Assembly (NCBI GenBank): GCA_007125845.1
Contig: SLCK01000023.1
Span: 1 to 64,000 of the forward strand
Length of the DNA: 64,000 bases
Direction of reading: 5' to 3'
From: Gemmatimonadota bacterium
Lineage (GTDB): Bacteria > Gemmatimonadota > Gemmatimonadetes > Longimicrobiales > Gaopeijiaceae
In this document: piece after piece, positions 7,058-14,906 of the stretch
How the letters are laid out: every line of letters begins with the position of its first letter
Numbering within the stretch: the stretch's first letter is position 1
Made by a program: the position numbers and the translations under genes
Notes under the pieces: generated by a model
Seen by the model: the letters and a program-made list of their open reading frames with translations, nothing else
Databases searched by the model: none
What the model was told of the DNA's origin: nothing

Positions 7058-7906
7058 TCACCACCCCTCACGCTCGACCTCTTCGATGAAGTCGAGCATC
7101 TCAGTCACCACCTCGTCGGTGAGCGCCACGTGCCCCCGGTCCTGATAGTGGACGAAACGGTGGGGGGCTCCCGCCTCGTCGAGGGTCTCGACCATCTGCA
7201 GTGCCTGCTCCACCGGAACGGATCCGTCGTCGTCCGAGTGGACGATCAGGATCGGGCGACTCTCTGGCGAGACGTGTTCCATGGGCGAGGCTAGCCGGCG
7301 CGCCTCGATCGGGTCTCCGGAGATGGGCGTCCAGAGATCCCCCCATGAGAGGGTGTTCAGCTCGTACGGCGCCGAGATGCTCATCACCGCCCGGACATGG
7401 CTGGGGGCATCGTCCCACCCCCCGGTGCGGGGATATGGCCCCTCGCCCAACGTGGCCACGAGGGAAACCTGATGCCCGCCGGACGACCATCCGGACAGAT
7501 AGATGCGGTTGGGATCGATCCCGTAGTGATCCGCATGGACATGGAGCCAGCGGACAGCGCAGAGGAGGTCTTGCTGGGGGGCCGGTGCTGGTGTCGAGCC
7601 GACGAGCCGGAAGGAGATCGTCATGGCGAAGAAGCCTCGCTCCGCCCACTGCTGGACGTTCAGGCCTCTCGGGTCATCCTTGGAGCCGCTCTGCCATCGA
7701 CCGCCGTGAATGTACAGGATGGCCGGAAGGTCGCTACCGTCCTGCGGGTGGGCTATATCCGCCAGGAGTGCCGCGCCGTCCACTTGGCAGTAGATCATGT
7801 CTTCCTGGCCCACGACCTGTGCGGTCAGAGGGGAGGACCAGGCGACGACGGCCCCGGCCAGCGGAAAAAGCCACGTAAAGGCGGTCCAGCGGTTCCTGCG
7901 GTTCAT
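7058..7906 (-). CDS. Secreted alpha/beta hydrolase (BD-FAE/esterase type)
   Basis: A 282-residue alpha/beta-hydrolase. The N-terminus (residues 1-30) is a signal peptide ending near TAQ. The oxyanion motif HGG is at residues 67-69 and the nucleophile elbow GWSSGG places Ser141. The acid lies in HSDDDGSVP (D225-D227) and the catalytic His is H259 in DRGHVALTDE. These match carbohydrate-esterase or lipase-like enzymes of the BD-FAE/COG0657 type. ATG 7906 follows GGAGGA at good spacing. The gene is monocistronic between two stretches without genes. The natural ester substrate is not evident. Confidence 0.88.
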   Translation of the reverse strand: MNRRNRWTAFTWLFPLAGAVVAWSSPLTAQVVGQEDMIYCQVDGAALLADIAHPQDGSDLPAILYIHGGRWQSGSKDDPRGLNVQQWAERGFFAMTISFRLVGSTPAPAPQQDLLCAVRWLHVHADHYGIDPNRIYLSGWSSGGHQVSLVATLGEGPYPRTGGWDDAPSHVRAVMSISAPYELNTLSWGDLWTPISGDPIEARRLASPMEHVSPESRPILIVHSDDDGSVPVEQALQMVETLDEAGAPHRFVHYQDRGHVALTDEVVTEMLDFIEEVEREGW

Positions 7907-8225
7907 GGGGGTCCTCCGGTTGAATGGTAGAGACCGGAACGGAGCGGGGGATCCATCAGTCGCACCGTATCACTTCTCCCTGCGGATGCCCAAAGCACGA
8001 ACGGATGAGCCGGTCGTTTCCCGATCAACCGAAAAGGTAGGACACTCCTACCACTGCCACCACCTCTCCCGACGTGTTGCACGAAGGCAGATCCTTCGGC
8101 GCTTGCAGCTGAAGGCGAGGAGCCGCTCATGGCCGCAGTCTGCGAAGAGGACGCTGGCGGAGGGAGCGTGAAGGACGGTAGCATGAAGCGCTCATGGATC
8201 GCCCTTCCTCCAGCAGGAGCTTCCC
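7907..8225. other. No gene seen; intergenic
   Basis: About 320 bases between divergent genes, presumably carrying the promoters for the hydrolase (minus) and the membrane protein (plus). I found no convincing palindrome, small ORF or RNA. Confidence 0.4.
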
Positions 8226-8783
8226 ATGGTTGCCATCCCCGAGCTCTGGCTTCCCATTCTTCTGGCTTCAGTACTGGTTTTCCTAGCCAGCTCCGTCATT
8301 CACATGTTCCTGGGCTATCACGCCGGCGACATGGTGGAGATCCCTTCGGAGGACCGGGTCCGGGCGGCGATGAGGGAGGCGTCCATCCCCCCCGGCGACT
8401 ATGCCATACCTCGCGCAGGGAGCATGAAGGAGATGTCCGATCCGGCCTTCATCGCCAAGCAGAAAGAGGGTCCGGTGGCGGTCCTCACCGTCCTCCCGAG
8501 CGGACCCCCGAATCTGGGGGTCATGCTGGGCCAGTGGTTCCTCTTCATCCTGGTGGTCAGCCTCATCGTCGCATACCTGACCGGACGGACGCTCACGCCG
8601 GGGGCGGAATACCTGAGCGTCTTCCGGATGGCGGGAACGGTGGCCGTCGTGGCGTATGCCGCCGACTCCTGGCCCCGCTCCATCTGGTACGGGCAGAAAT
8701 GGAGCACCACGCTCAAGAACACTTTCGACGGGCTGATCTACGCCGTCCTCACGGCGGGGGCCTTCGCTTGGCTCTGGCCCTGA
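8226..8783 (+). CDS. Four-TM membrane protein of unknown function
   Basis: A 185-residue inner-membrane protein with hydrophobic segments at about residues 7-29, 97-119, 131-148 and 166-184. A polar loop between TM1 and TM2 carries VEIPSEDRVRAAMREASIPPG and YAIPRAGSMKEMSDP. The last segment contains WYGQKWSTTLKNTFDG. I recall similar hypothetical transmembrane proteins in environmental genomes, but none with a known role. ATG 8226 has AGGAG six bases upstream. No operon partner is evident. Confidence 0.85.
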   Translation: MVAIPELWLPILLASVLVFLASSVIHMFLGYHAGDMVEIPSEDRVRAAMREASIPPGDYAIPRAGSMKEMSDPAFIAKQKEGPVAVLTVLPSGPPNLGVMLGQWFLFILVVSLIVAYLTGRTLTPGAEYLSVFRMAGTVAVVAYAADSWPRSIWYGQKWSTTLKNTFDGLIYAVLTAGAFAWLWP

Positions 8784-8897
8784 AGGATGGATGTCCACCT
8801 GTGAGGCGGTGATGGAGCGGCCCTGGTGGACTCCGCAATGAAGCCCGCTTGCGCCGCTTCCGGAGAACGTGCTCCTCGCGTCCCCGCCACCTCACCC

Positions 8898-9329
8898 TCA
8901 GGGACGCCAGCGAATCTCCACCGTCTGTCGCCCCCACCTCCGAGCCGCCCCGACGTCCTCGTCCATGTAGATGTCGATCCGCTGCCGCCAGCGGGATGGC
9001 ATTCGGTCCAGCACCACGAAGGTCCCCTCGAGGCCATCGATCCGCACCTCAGTCCCCCGGGTGAGCCCCCTCCCCACCAGGTCCGGGGAGACCGCGATGA
9101 CCTGCATGCCGGGTTCGAGCTCATCCCCCCAGGCCGCGATGGTGGGGTGGTCGGGGTGGGTCTGCTCCGGAAGGGTGTTGTACGCGGTGGCGGTGACTTC
9201 GAGCGTCTCCCATTCCTCCTCCGCCGGCTCCGGTGCCTCCGCGCCCTGGCAGCCGGCCAACTGCGCTCCGAACAGGACCGCCAGGAGACGGACGGCGCCG
9301 CGGGAGGATGACGGCTGAGGGTGTGTCAC
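8898..9329 (-). CDS. 3D-domain lipoprotein (MltA/RlpA-like fold)
   Basis: A 143-residue predicted lipoprotein: a hydrophobic stretch ending in the lipobox LAGC (about residues 25-28), then an acidic linker. A 3D domain of the double-psi beta-barrel type follows. It opens with TATAYNTLPEQTHPDHPTIA, continues through LTRGTEVRIDGLEG, and closes with the aspartate-rich signature RWRQRIDIYMDEDVGAARRW. 3D domains occur in murein lytic enzymes and resuscitation factors. The protein is small and carries only this domain, so a cell-wall role is inference. GTG 9329 preceded by AGGAGG at five bases is the clear start. Confidence 0.85.
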   Translation of the reverse strand: MTHPQPSSSRGAVRLLAVLFGAQLAGCQGAEAPEPAEEEWETLEVTATAYNTLPEQTHPDHPTIAAWGDELEPGMQVIAVSPDLVGRGLTRGTEVRIDGLEGTFVVLDRMPSRWRQRIDIYMDEDVGAARRWGRQTVEIRWRP

Positions 9330-9615
9330 TGAAGCCTCCTGCAAGGGGGTTCCATGCACCGGGCTACCGGACCGGGGCGCACGACCGGCCGGCCCGGGGC
9401 GCACGTGCCGCCCATACCCACGGGGATCCCGTTCGTTTCGATTCGCGGCCTCCTCCGCCAGGGCGAAGCGGAGCCGCTGGGCGGCCCCACTCGGGCATCC
9501 CGCAATCAACGTTTCGCGTCGGTGACCGCGAGCAAGGATCCGGTCTGCTCGGGCTCTTGACCAGGGTAGCCAGGCCTTCCCTGCGCGCCTGCCCGGGGAA
9601 AGCTCACCGTGCGCC

Positions 9616-10320
9616 TCAGCCAGCCGTCTGGCTGGAGCCGGCCAGGCCCCCGTAGAAGATGGTCTGCGACATTCCCCAGTCGCCAGCCAGCTCCTCCAGC
9701 GCGATGTCGTTCTGGCGAGCCATCTCCTTGATCTCGGACACAGGGTACTGGATGTTCTTGTAGCTCCGGTGGCCATAGCTCTCGCCGCAGAAAGCGGTGA
9801 GAGCCAGGGTCGTTCCCTCGCCCATGACGTGGCGGAGCTGGTGCAAGGTGCGCCGGGCCGCCGGGCGTACCAGGTGGGTGAAGACGGAGTGGCAGAGTAT
9901 GAAGTCGGGCGGTCGGGGGAGGTCCAGCTCCTGAAACGGCTCCACGAGCTCCACGCGGGGGGTCTTCCGGGAAAGGGATTCGTTCCGGGCGACGAGATCC
10001 AGCGCGTAGTCCACCGCGCCTCGAGAGATGTCGACCCCCACATACCGCCCCGGACCGAGGTATGCGATGAGGTGCTTGCCCGTCCGCAGCGTTCCACAGC
10101 CGAAATCCAGGAGGTGTTGGTGGGGTTCGAGCCCCAGGTGCCGGACATAGGCCGTCACGATCGGAGCGACTGCCTCCTCTGCGTGCCCGCTCGCCCGGGC
10201 GGGATTCTCGGCTACCCTCCGGTCGGTGTCGCGCGCGTAGAGCGCCAGGTAGAGACGTGTCGGGGCGATCCGGAACACCCACTCCTTGAGCCTTCCCTTC
10301 ACCGCACGGACTGGGTTCAT
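9616..10320 (-). CDS. Class I SAM-dependent methyltransferase
   Basis: A 234-residue methyltransferase with the Rossmann motif I LLDFGCGTLRTGKHL (about residues 69-83). Motif II is YVGVDISRGAVDYA and motif IV is DFILCHSVFTHLVRP. The N-terminal part is basic and lacks a signal peptide. The C-terminus, GDWGMSQTIFYGGLAG, resembles uncharacterised methyltransferases found near glycan genes. The substrate is unknown. ATG 10320 has GGAG nine bases upstream. It is flanked by stretches without genes, so it appears to be monocistronic. Confidence 0.86.
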   Translation of the reverse strand: MNPVRAVKGRLKEWVFRIAPTRLYLALYARDTDRRVAENPARASGHAEEAVAPIVTAYVRHLGLEPHQHLLDFGCGTLRTGKHLIAYLGPGRYVGVDISRGAVDYALDLVARNESLSRKTPRVELVEPFQELDLPRPPDFILCHSVFTHLVRPAARRTLHQLRHVMGEGTTLALTAFCGESYGHRSYKNIQYPVSEIKEMARQNDIALEELAGDWGMSQTIFYGGLAGSSQTAG

Positions 10321-10959
10321 CGAAAGTCTCCAGGTTCCGCTCCTCCGCGATCGGTCGCCTCCCGGGAGGACGTTCCGGGCACCACGTTGCGCGTGGGGCG
10401 CTCGACGGATATTGGGCTTCCGGAACGAAGACCCCCCGGGCGTTCATCCGGTCCCCATCCACCACCCGGGCACGACCCCGTGCCGGCAAACACCGGCGGC
10501 ACAGTATCCGGTATTCACGAGGCCGGCTGGATCCTGTGGCAGATGGGAAGGGAGCATCGCCTCGCAGGCCTTACGCACATCCTTCAACGCATCTTCTGCG
10601 ACGGCCTCGCGGGGGCCGCCTGGTTGCTCGGACGGACACGGCGGATCGCGCCGCGGGAGCTGTCCTGAGCGGGAGCCGGGGCCGCTCCAGATCCACCGGA
10701 ACCCTCCGGAGGAGGTGGTGTCGGCAGAAGGGAGGGCCTCGCCGCCGTCAGGTCGGGACCCTGCCCCTACGCCATTCGCCCCGCTGACCGACAGTGCACC
10801 GACCCCCGAGCTCTCCCCGGCTTCTTCCGGCCTACTGGTGGGCCAGGTGGGTCGCAGGACTCTCGCGACCTGCAGCACAAGACGGGTGGTGAGGGCTGCA
10901 ACCGGAGCCAGGGAGCGGGGACGAAGCCGCATCCCGGAGTCCAGCACCCAGGGTCCCTC
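10321..10959. other. No confident gene
   Basis: About 640 bases with open frames on both strands but no credible start, ribosome-binding site or domain. The longest minus-strand frame is rich in Pro, Gly and Ser and overlaps the better-supported plus-strand gene at 10960, so I treat it as a composition artefact. Confidence 0.35.
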
Positions 10960-11382
10960 ATGATCATCCTGAACGCACAACAGCTCCAGAGGCTTGCCGA
11001 GGCTCTCCTCCGCTTGGAGAGGCTCCTGGAGGCGGAGGGTGCAGATCCGGGCGCCATTCGCGAGGGACTGGAGGAGGCCGCACACCGGATGGGTGTGCAT
11101 CTGGCTGTGGTGCGCCTCGCAGATGCGGGCACCCTGCTTCAGTTACATGGCCCGGCATCCGGGGGGGATCCCGCAAGACTCTGGGCCACGGCCGAACTCC
11201 TCTTCCTGGACGGGATCCGGGCCCGGGCCGAGGGCGAGCTTTCGGAGGCACGTCAACGGATCCGAACCGCTCTGGCGCTCTTTCGCGAGGTGGATCCCGG
11301 GTTGAAGCTGCCTGAGGCTTCGCCCCCCCTCGGCGAACGGATGAAGCAGGCTCAACTGCTACTCGATGAGGAAGCGCGGTGA
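10960..11382 (+). CDS. Hypothetical helical protein
   Basis: A 140-residue predicted cytosolic protein, almost entirely amphipathic helix. It opens with LNAQQLQRLAEALLRLERLL, contains PARLWATAELLFLDGIRARAEGEL and SEARQRIRTALALF, and ends MKQAQLLLDEEAR. The middle resembles a TPR-like helical hairpin, but I cannot assign a family. The start ATG 10960 has only a weak AGGG upstream. It faces the cupin gene convergently with a gap of about 75 bases. The regular heptad-like hydrophobic pattern supports real coding. Confidence 0.6.
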   Translation: MIILNAQQLQRLAEALLRLERLLEAEGADPGAIREGLEEAAHRMGVHLAVVRLADAGTLLQLHGPASGGDPARLWATAELLFLDGIRARAEGELSEARQRIRTALALFREVDPGLKLPEASPPLGERMKQAQLLLDEEAR

Positions 11383-11457
11383 GGATCCGCGGCTCTGGGC
11401 CTTTTCGGGCGTCTGGACGTCCTGCGCCATCGCGTCCTGGACCACCCGGGCCAGCCC

Positions 11458-11955
11458 CTACAGCTCCGGGAATGTGAGCCCGAATCGCCGGCAGAGATCG
11501 GGGACGCTGTCCAGGTCCATCTCCAGCTCGTACTTCTCGTTGGCTCGAGCGAGCGCCTCCGTGTCGCCCCACGCCTCGGCGATCTCCCGGAAGTAGTCCT
11601 CAAATCCCGCCGGTGAAATCACCTCGATGATGTGGCACGGAGTCTCGCCGGCGTTCCAGAACGTGTGCCACTGATGGCGCGGCTTGTGGACCCAGGTGCC
11701 GGGGCCGGCGGTGACCACTTCGTCGCCCAGGAGCGCACCCAGCTTCCCCTCGATCACGTAGGAGTACTCGTCCTCGCGGTGGTGGTAGTGCAGAGGGGCG
11801 GCCAACGCCCGCGGCGCGATGGGGTGGTGCACGATGGAGAAGCGCCTTCCCGTCTCCGCTCCGTCGATCTTCCACTCCACGCCCAGCCCTCCGAAGTCGA
11901 AGGACGCCCCGCCATTGGTGGGAATGACAGTGGGACCCTGTTTCGTGCTTTTCAT
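11458..11955 (-). CDS. Cupin-domain protein
   Basis: A 165-residue single-domain cupin. Motif 1 is seen as APLHYHHREDEYSYVIEGKL, which supplies two His and the Glu ligand. Motif 2 is GPGTWVHKPRHQWHTFWNAG, with the last metal His. Such RmlC-like barrels bind a divalent metal and act as small dioxygenases, isomerases or sensors. ATG 11955 follows AAGGAGAA at proper spacing and is chosen over an upstream in-frame start lying in the divergent promoter. It is transcribed divergently from a TetR regulator, which probably controls it. Confidence 0.88.
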   Translation of the reverse strand: MKSTKQGPTVIPTNGGASFDFGGLGVEWKIDGAETGRRFSIVHHPIAPRALAAPLHYHHREDEYSYVIEGKLGALLGDEVVTAGPGTWVHKPRHQWHTFWNAGETPCHIIEVISPAGFEDYFREIAEAWGDTEALARANEKYELEMDLDSVPDLCRRFGLTFPEL

Positions 11956-11990
11956 CGTGTTCTCCTTCCGAGCCGGAGTGAGGGTGGAGC

Positions 11991-12006
11991 AGTAGTGAAC
12001 ATTACT
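11991..12006. promoter_or_regulatory. Candidate TetR operator in the cupin/TetR promoter
   Basis: A 16-bp imperfect palindrome AGTAGTGAACATTACT (six of eight positions match between half-sites) lies in the 104-bp space between the divergent cupin and TetR starts. It is AT-rich relative to the surroundings. A perfect TTGACA hexamer on the minus strand, near 12048, could be the -35 element of the cupin promoter. Confidence 0.45.
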
Positions 12007-12059
12007 GTACACATATTGCTGCAAAGATCTTGTACTCATCCTGTCTTGTCAAGCAATCT

Positions 12060-12692
12060 ATGAACAGCGATGTTCTATGCATGGGAAAAGCCGACACCCG
12101 ACGACGCATCGTGGAGGCCACGGTCGAGCTCCACGAGGACGTGGGCCCGGCCGCCACCACCATCACGGCCATCGCAATGCGAGCCGGTGTGCAGCGATTG
12201 ACCGTCTACCGCCACTTTCCCGACGATGAAGCGCTGATCACCGCCTGCTCTGCGCACTGGACGGAACGTCACCCCGCTCCCGACCCTTCGCGCTGGCTGG
12301 GGATCGAGGACCCGCGTCGGCGACTCGAGGAGGCACTCGCCGCGATCTACGCCTACTACCGGGGTGGGGCCCGCATGGTGGAGCGGGTGCTGCGGGACGA
12401 GGAAGAGATGCCTGAGCTGGCGCAGGTTCTGGCGCCCTGGCACGAGTACATGCGGGAAGTCGCCGGGGGATTGGCCGCGGGTTGGGGCACCGATGTCCAC
12501 CGGCAGCGAACGGTGCGCGCGGCGGTCGGCCACGCGCTCGACTTCTTCACGTGGCGATCGCTGGCGGCTCAGGGCCTCTCCGATGAGGAGGCCGGGGAGC
12601 TCATGGTGGGACTGGTGGCAGAGGTAGCAACCGGGCTCGCCTACGAGGCCGCAGGCACCAAACGCGATCCCAGCGGGGAAGCCTCCGGATAG
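12060..12692 (+). CDS. TetR/AcrR-family transcriptional regulator
   Basis: A 210-residue repressor. The N-terminal HTH reads TRRRIVEATVELHEDVGPAA, then TTITAIAMRAGVQRLTVYRHFPDDEALITACSAHW, the classical TetR motif. A C-terminal ligand domain follows, with YYRGGARMVERVLRDEEEMPEL. No strong ribosome-binding site is visible. ATG 12060 is taken, with ATG 12081 as an alternative. It is divergent from the cupin gene and likely regulates it through the palindrome at 11991-12006. The inducer is unknown. Confidence 0.9.
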   Translation: MNSDVLCMGKADTRRRIVEATVELHEDVGPAATTITAIAMRAGVQRLTVYRHFPDDEALITACSAHWTERHPAPDPSRWLGIEDPRRRLEEALAAIYAYYRGGARMVERVLRDEEEMPELAQVLAPWHEYMREVAGGLAAGWGTDVHRQRTVRAAVGHALDFFTWRSLAAQGLSDEEAGELMVGLVAEVATGLAYEAAGTKRDPSGEASG

Positions 12693-12822
12693 GAGCATGG
12701 CGAGAGAGGCGAGATGAGCAGGCCGAGATCGGAGATCCTCGATCGGGACTTTCTCAGCGTTGCCGGTGTACGGCAACGCCTCATTCTGGAAAGGACTGGA
12801 CTGCAAAGGAGTGGATGCACTC

Positions 12823-13293
12823 ATGAGGATCTGGGTCGATGCGGATGCGGCCCCGCGGGACGTGAAGGAGATCGTCTTTCGAGCCGCAAAGCGTCTGGAG
12901 ATCGAAGCGGTCTTCGTGGCGAATCAGCGGTTGACCTTGCCCCTGGACAACGCACACGTGCGTGGCGTGCGAGTGGAGGGGGGCGAGGACGTGGCGGACC
13001 GACACATCGCGGACCACGCATCGGAAGGAGACATGGCGATCACCGCGGACATTCCGCTGGCGGCCGCCCTGGTGGAGAACGGAGTGACCGTTCTGGATCC
13101 GCGCGGGGAGGAGTACAGCGAGGCCAATATCGGGGAGCGCCTCTCCATCCGGAACTTCATGGATTCCCTGAGGAGCTCAGGCGTGGACACCGGCGGTCCG
13201 AAGGCATTCGGCGTGCGTGAGAAGCGGGCGTTCGCCGCTGCGTTCGACCGAGCTCTGACGGCCGCTCTCCGGGAGGGGGGGGCACGAGGATAG
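12823..13293 (+). CDS. YaiI/YqxD (DUF188) family protein
   Basis: A 156-residue protein beginning MRIWVDADAAPRDVKEIVFR, the diagnostic N-terminus of the DUF188/YaiI-YqxD family. ITADIPLAAALVENGVTVLDPRGEEY follows, together with the conserved C-terminal GGPKAFGVREKRAFAAAFDRAL. The acidic residues in the PIN-like core suggest a nuclease-related fold, but no activity is established. ATG 12823 is used because homology begins there, with AAAGGAG about a dozen bases upstream. It follows the TetR gene on the same strand after a 130-base gap. Confidence 0.93.
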   Translation: MRIWVDADAAPRDVKEIVFRAAKRLEIEAVFVANQRLTLPLDNAHVRGVRVEGGEDVADRHIADHASEGDMAITADIPLAAALVENGVTVLDPRGEEYSEANIGERLSIRNFMDSLRSSGVDTGGPKAFGVREKRAFAAAFDRALTAALREGGARG

Positions 13294-13401
13294 GTGGCCG
13301 AAGGGGGAGCCGGCGGAGCTTCCGATCCGTTCCTTCAGCAAGGCTTCACCAACGGGGGCGACCTCGACCGGCCGGCGGGTGCCTCCCCGACCTCAGTCGG
13401 G

Positions 13402-14031
13402 TCACTCTGTCCCGACTTCCCGAATGAGGAGCCCGGTGGTGGACACCCGGACCTCGAACGTGGCGGGCCGATCTACCTCGATGTAGGTCGCGGATCCGTA
13501 CTCGGTGTCCACCAGATACGCCAGGAGGGCATAGCGGCGAGCCAGATGGAAGAGATCGGCCGGCTTGCCGGTCTTGAGGGAGTGGACGGTCCGCGGCACC
13601 GTGCGCTCATCGTCGAGGTCCAGGTACCGCCCTGTCAGCCGGTCCAACTCGTAGTGCGTATGAACCCCGAGAAGGTTGGCGAGGGGGTGCCATTTGAGGA
13701 TGTGGGCGTCCACCAGGAGCTGATCGCCGGCCACTTCGAAGCTCTCCCCGCGCCCGTCGGGGAATTCCACGAATGCCCGGAATCGCTGCTCGCCCATCGG
13801 CGTGGTCGTGACAGTCGCAGCCACCTCCTCGAGCGTGAGGGCCCGGTAGCCCTGCGTAGAAACGCCGAGCGTACCAGAGAGTGCGGCGAGCGAAAGGAGG
13901 AGGGCTCCGGTTCCGCTGCTTCCGAGCGAACCGACCCATTGCCGCCTCCGGAGCGCTCCGATCCCCAGGATCAGGAAGATGGCGCTGAGGATGGCCAACC
14001 CACCCGCGATGTAGTAGAGGGTCTCGGTCAC
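13402..14031 (-). CDS. Two-TM protein of the so-called multidrug-transporter-like family
   Basis: A 209-residue protein from GTG 14031, preceded by GGGAGGG. Two N-terminal membrane segments (about residues 4-26 and 33-56) anchor a soluble domain. Its features are ALTLEEVAATVTTTPMGEQRF, then RAFVEFPDGRGESFEVAGDQ, and HILKWHPLANLLGVHTHYELDRLTGRY. They end with YGSATYIEVDRPATFEVRVSTTGLL. The pattern matches a family often labelled cation/multidrug efflux pump, although it has too few membrane segments to be a transporter itself. The function is unknown. It is convergent with the DUF188 gene. Confidence 0.8.
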   Translation of the reverse strand: MTETLYYIAGGLAILSAIFLILGIGALRRRQWVGSLGSSGTGALLLSLAALSGTLGVSTQGYRALTLEEVAATVTTTPMGEQRFRAFVEFPDGRGESFEVAGDQLLVDAHILKWHPLANLLGVHTHYELDRLTGRYLDLDDERTVPRTVHSLKTGKPADLFHLARRYALLAYLVDTEYGSATYIEVDRPATFEVRVSTTGLLIREVGTE

Positions 14032-14462
14032 GCGGTCATCCCTCCCGCACGGATCTGCGGATGGGACCGCCGGGGACCGTGACTCGCTTTGTGCAGAGCA
14101 TCCGTGGGATCCGTAAGACGATGGGGAAGGGAAAGCGGCATGTCCCGGCACCAAGTTCAATCGACGATCCCCTCCCAGCAAGATGCAAGAGCGGCAGGTG
14201 ATCGCGAATCGCCGTTCAATTCCCGCCCACAGACCGCTTCGATTCGCTGTTGGGATCCGGAGAGCGGGAGGTGGAGCTACCGAACATTCCACCGATACGA
14301 GCATATGGGTGGGAGAGGAACGAGATGCGCCAGGGGAACGGCGATTCGCATTGATCGTGCGGGCTCGTTGGAGAGGCTGACAGGCCACTGGTCCATCCTC
14401 CAACCCCGCCGATGAACCTCAGAGCAGTCGACCACACGTTGATCCATCGCGAGGGCACCACT
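14032..14462. other. Intergenic stretch with a 14-bp inverted repeat
   Basis: About 430 bases without a convincing gene. GCGAATCGCCGTTC at 14204-14217 is repeated as its exact reverse complement at 14336-14349, with a 118-base interval that contains further GATTCG-type motifs. The stretch separates divergent genes. Confidence 0.4.
14204..14349. repeat. Inverted repeat, 14-bp perfect arms
   Basis: Left arm 14204-14217 GCGAATCGCCGTTC, right arm 14336-14349 GAACGGCGATTCGC. No coding frame depends on it. It could be a structured leader for the DoxX gene downstream, a small non-autonomous element remnant, or chance. Confidence 0.45.
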
Positions 14463-14906
14463 ATGTCTTACACGATCCGCAAATTCCTCTTCGACGGGAC
14501 GGATTCGGGCTCCTCGGTCGCAGAGCTCGGGCTGACCCTCCTCCGCGTCTTCGCGGGGGTCGCGCTCGCGCTGGCGCACGGCCTGGGGAAACTTCCGCCT
14601 GCAGAAGGCTTCGTCGGGGGCATCGCGAACATGGGGTTCCCGGCTCCGGGGCTCTTCGCCTGGCTGTCCGGAATTGCAGAATTCTTCGGGGGACTCCTAC
14701 TGGCAGCGGGGCTCCTGGTTCGCCCGGCCGCCCTGCTCGTCGCGACCAACATGTTCGTGGCGGTCGTCTTCATGCACCTTCTCACTCTTGGTGACCCCTT
14801 CGGGGGCTACGAGCTGGCTCTCTTCTTCTTCGTCACTGCGGTCGCCTTTGCGCTGAAGGGCGGTGGACGCTACTCCATCGACGCGAAGATCCGCGGGAGA
14901 GGGTGA
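14463..14906 (+). CDS. DoxX-family membrane protein
   Basis: A 147-residue DoxX/SURF4-like integral membrane protein with four hydrophobic segments. The family pattern is visible: LLRVFAGVALALAHGLGKLP near residue 29, the turn AWLSGIAEFFGGLLLAAGLL, then VATNMFVAVVFMHLL, and the last segment ELALFFFVTAVAFALKGGGRYSID. Homologues take part in thiol/redox homeostasis or quinone-linked oxidation. ATG 14463 is chosen because the homologous region starts shortly after it. The 3' end overlaps the convergent BNR pseudogene by 37 bases. Confidence 0.88.
   Translation: MSYTIRKFLFDGTDSGSSVAELGLTLLRVFAGVALALAHGLGKLPPAEGFVGGIANMGFPAPGLFAWLSGIAEFFGGLLLAAGLLVRPAALLVATNMFVAVVFMHLLTLGDPFGGYELALFFFVTAVAFALKGGGRYSIDAKIRGRG

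Noticed and set aside
6985-7060. A segment GACGGATTCGAACCGACC resembling the T-arm and acceptor of a minus-strand tRNA
   Set aside because: Only four of five T-stem pairs form, the matching 5' acceptor half (TGGATGG) cannot be found at the right distance, and no anticodon arm is visible. It is most likely chance.
10444-11100. A minus-strand open frame overlapping the hypothetical plus-strand gene at 10960
   Set aside because: It is Pro/Gly/Ser-rich with no helix pattern, no ribosome-binding site and no domain, while the plus-strand frame shows a regular helical pattern.
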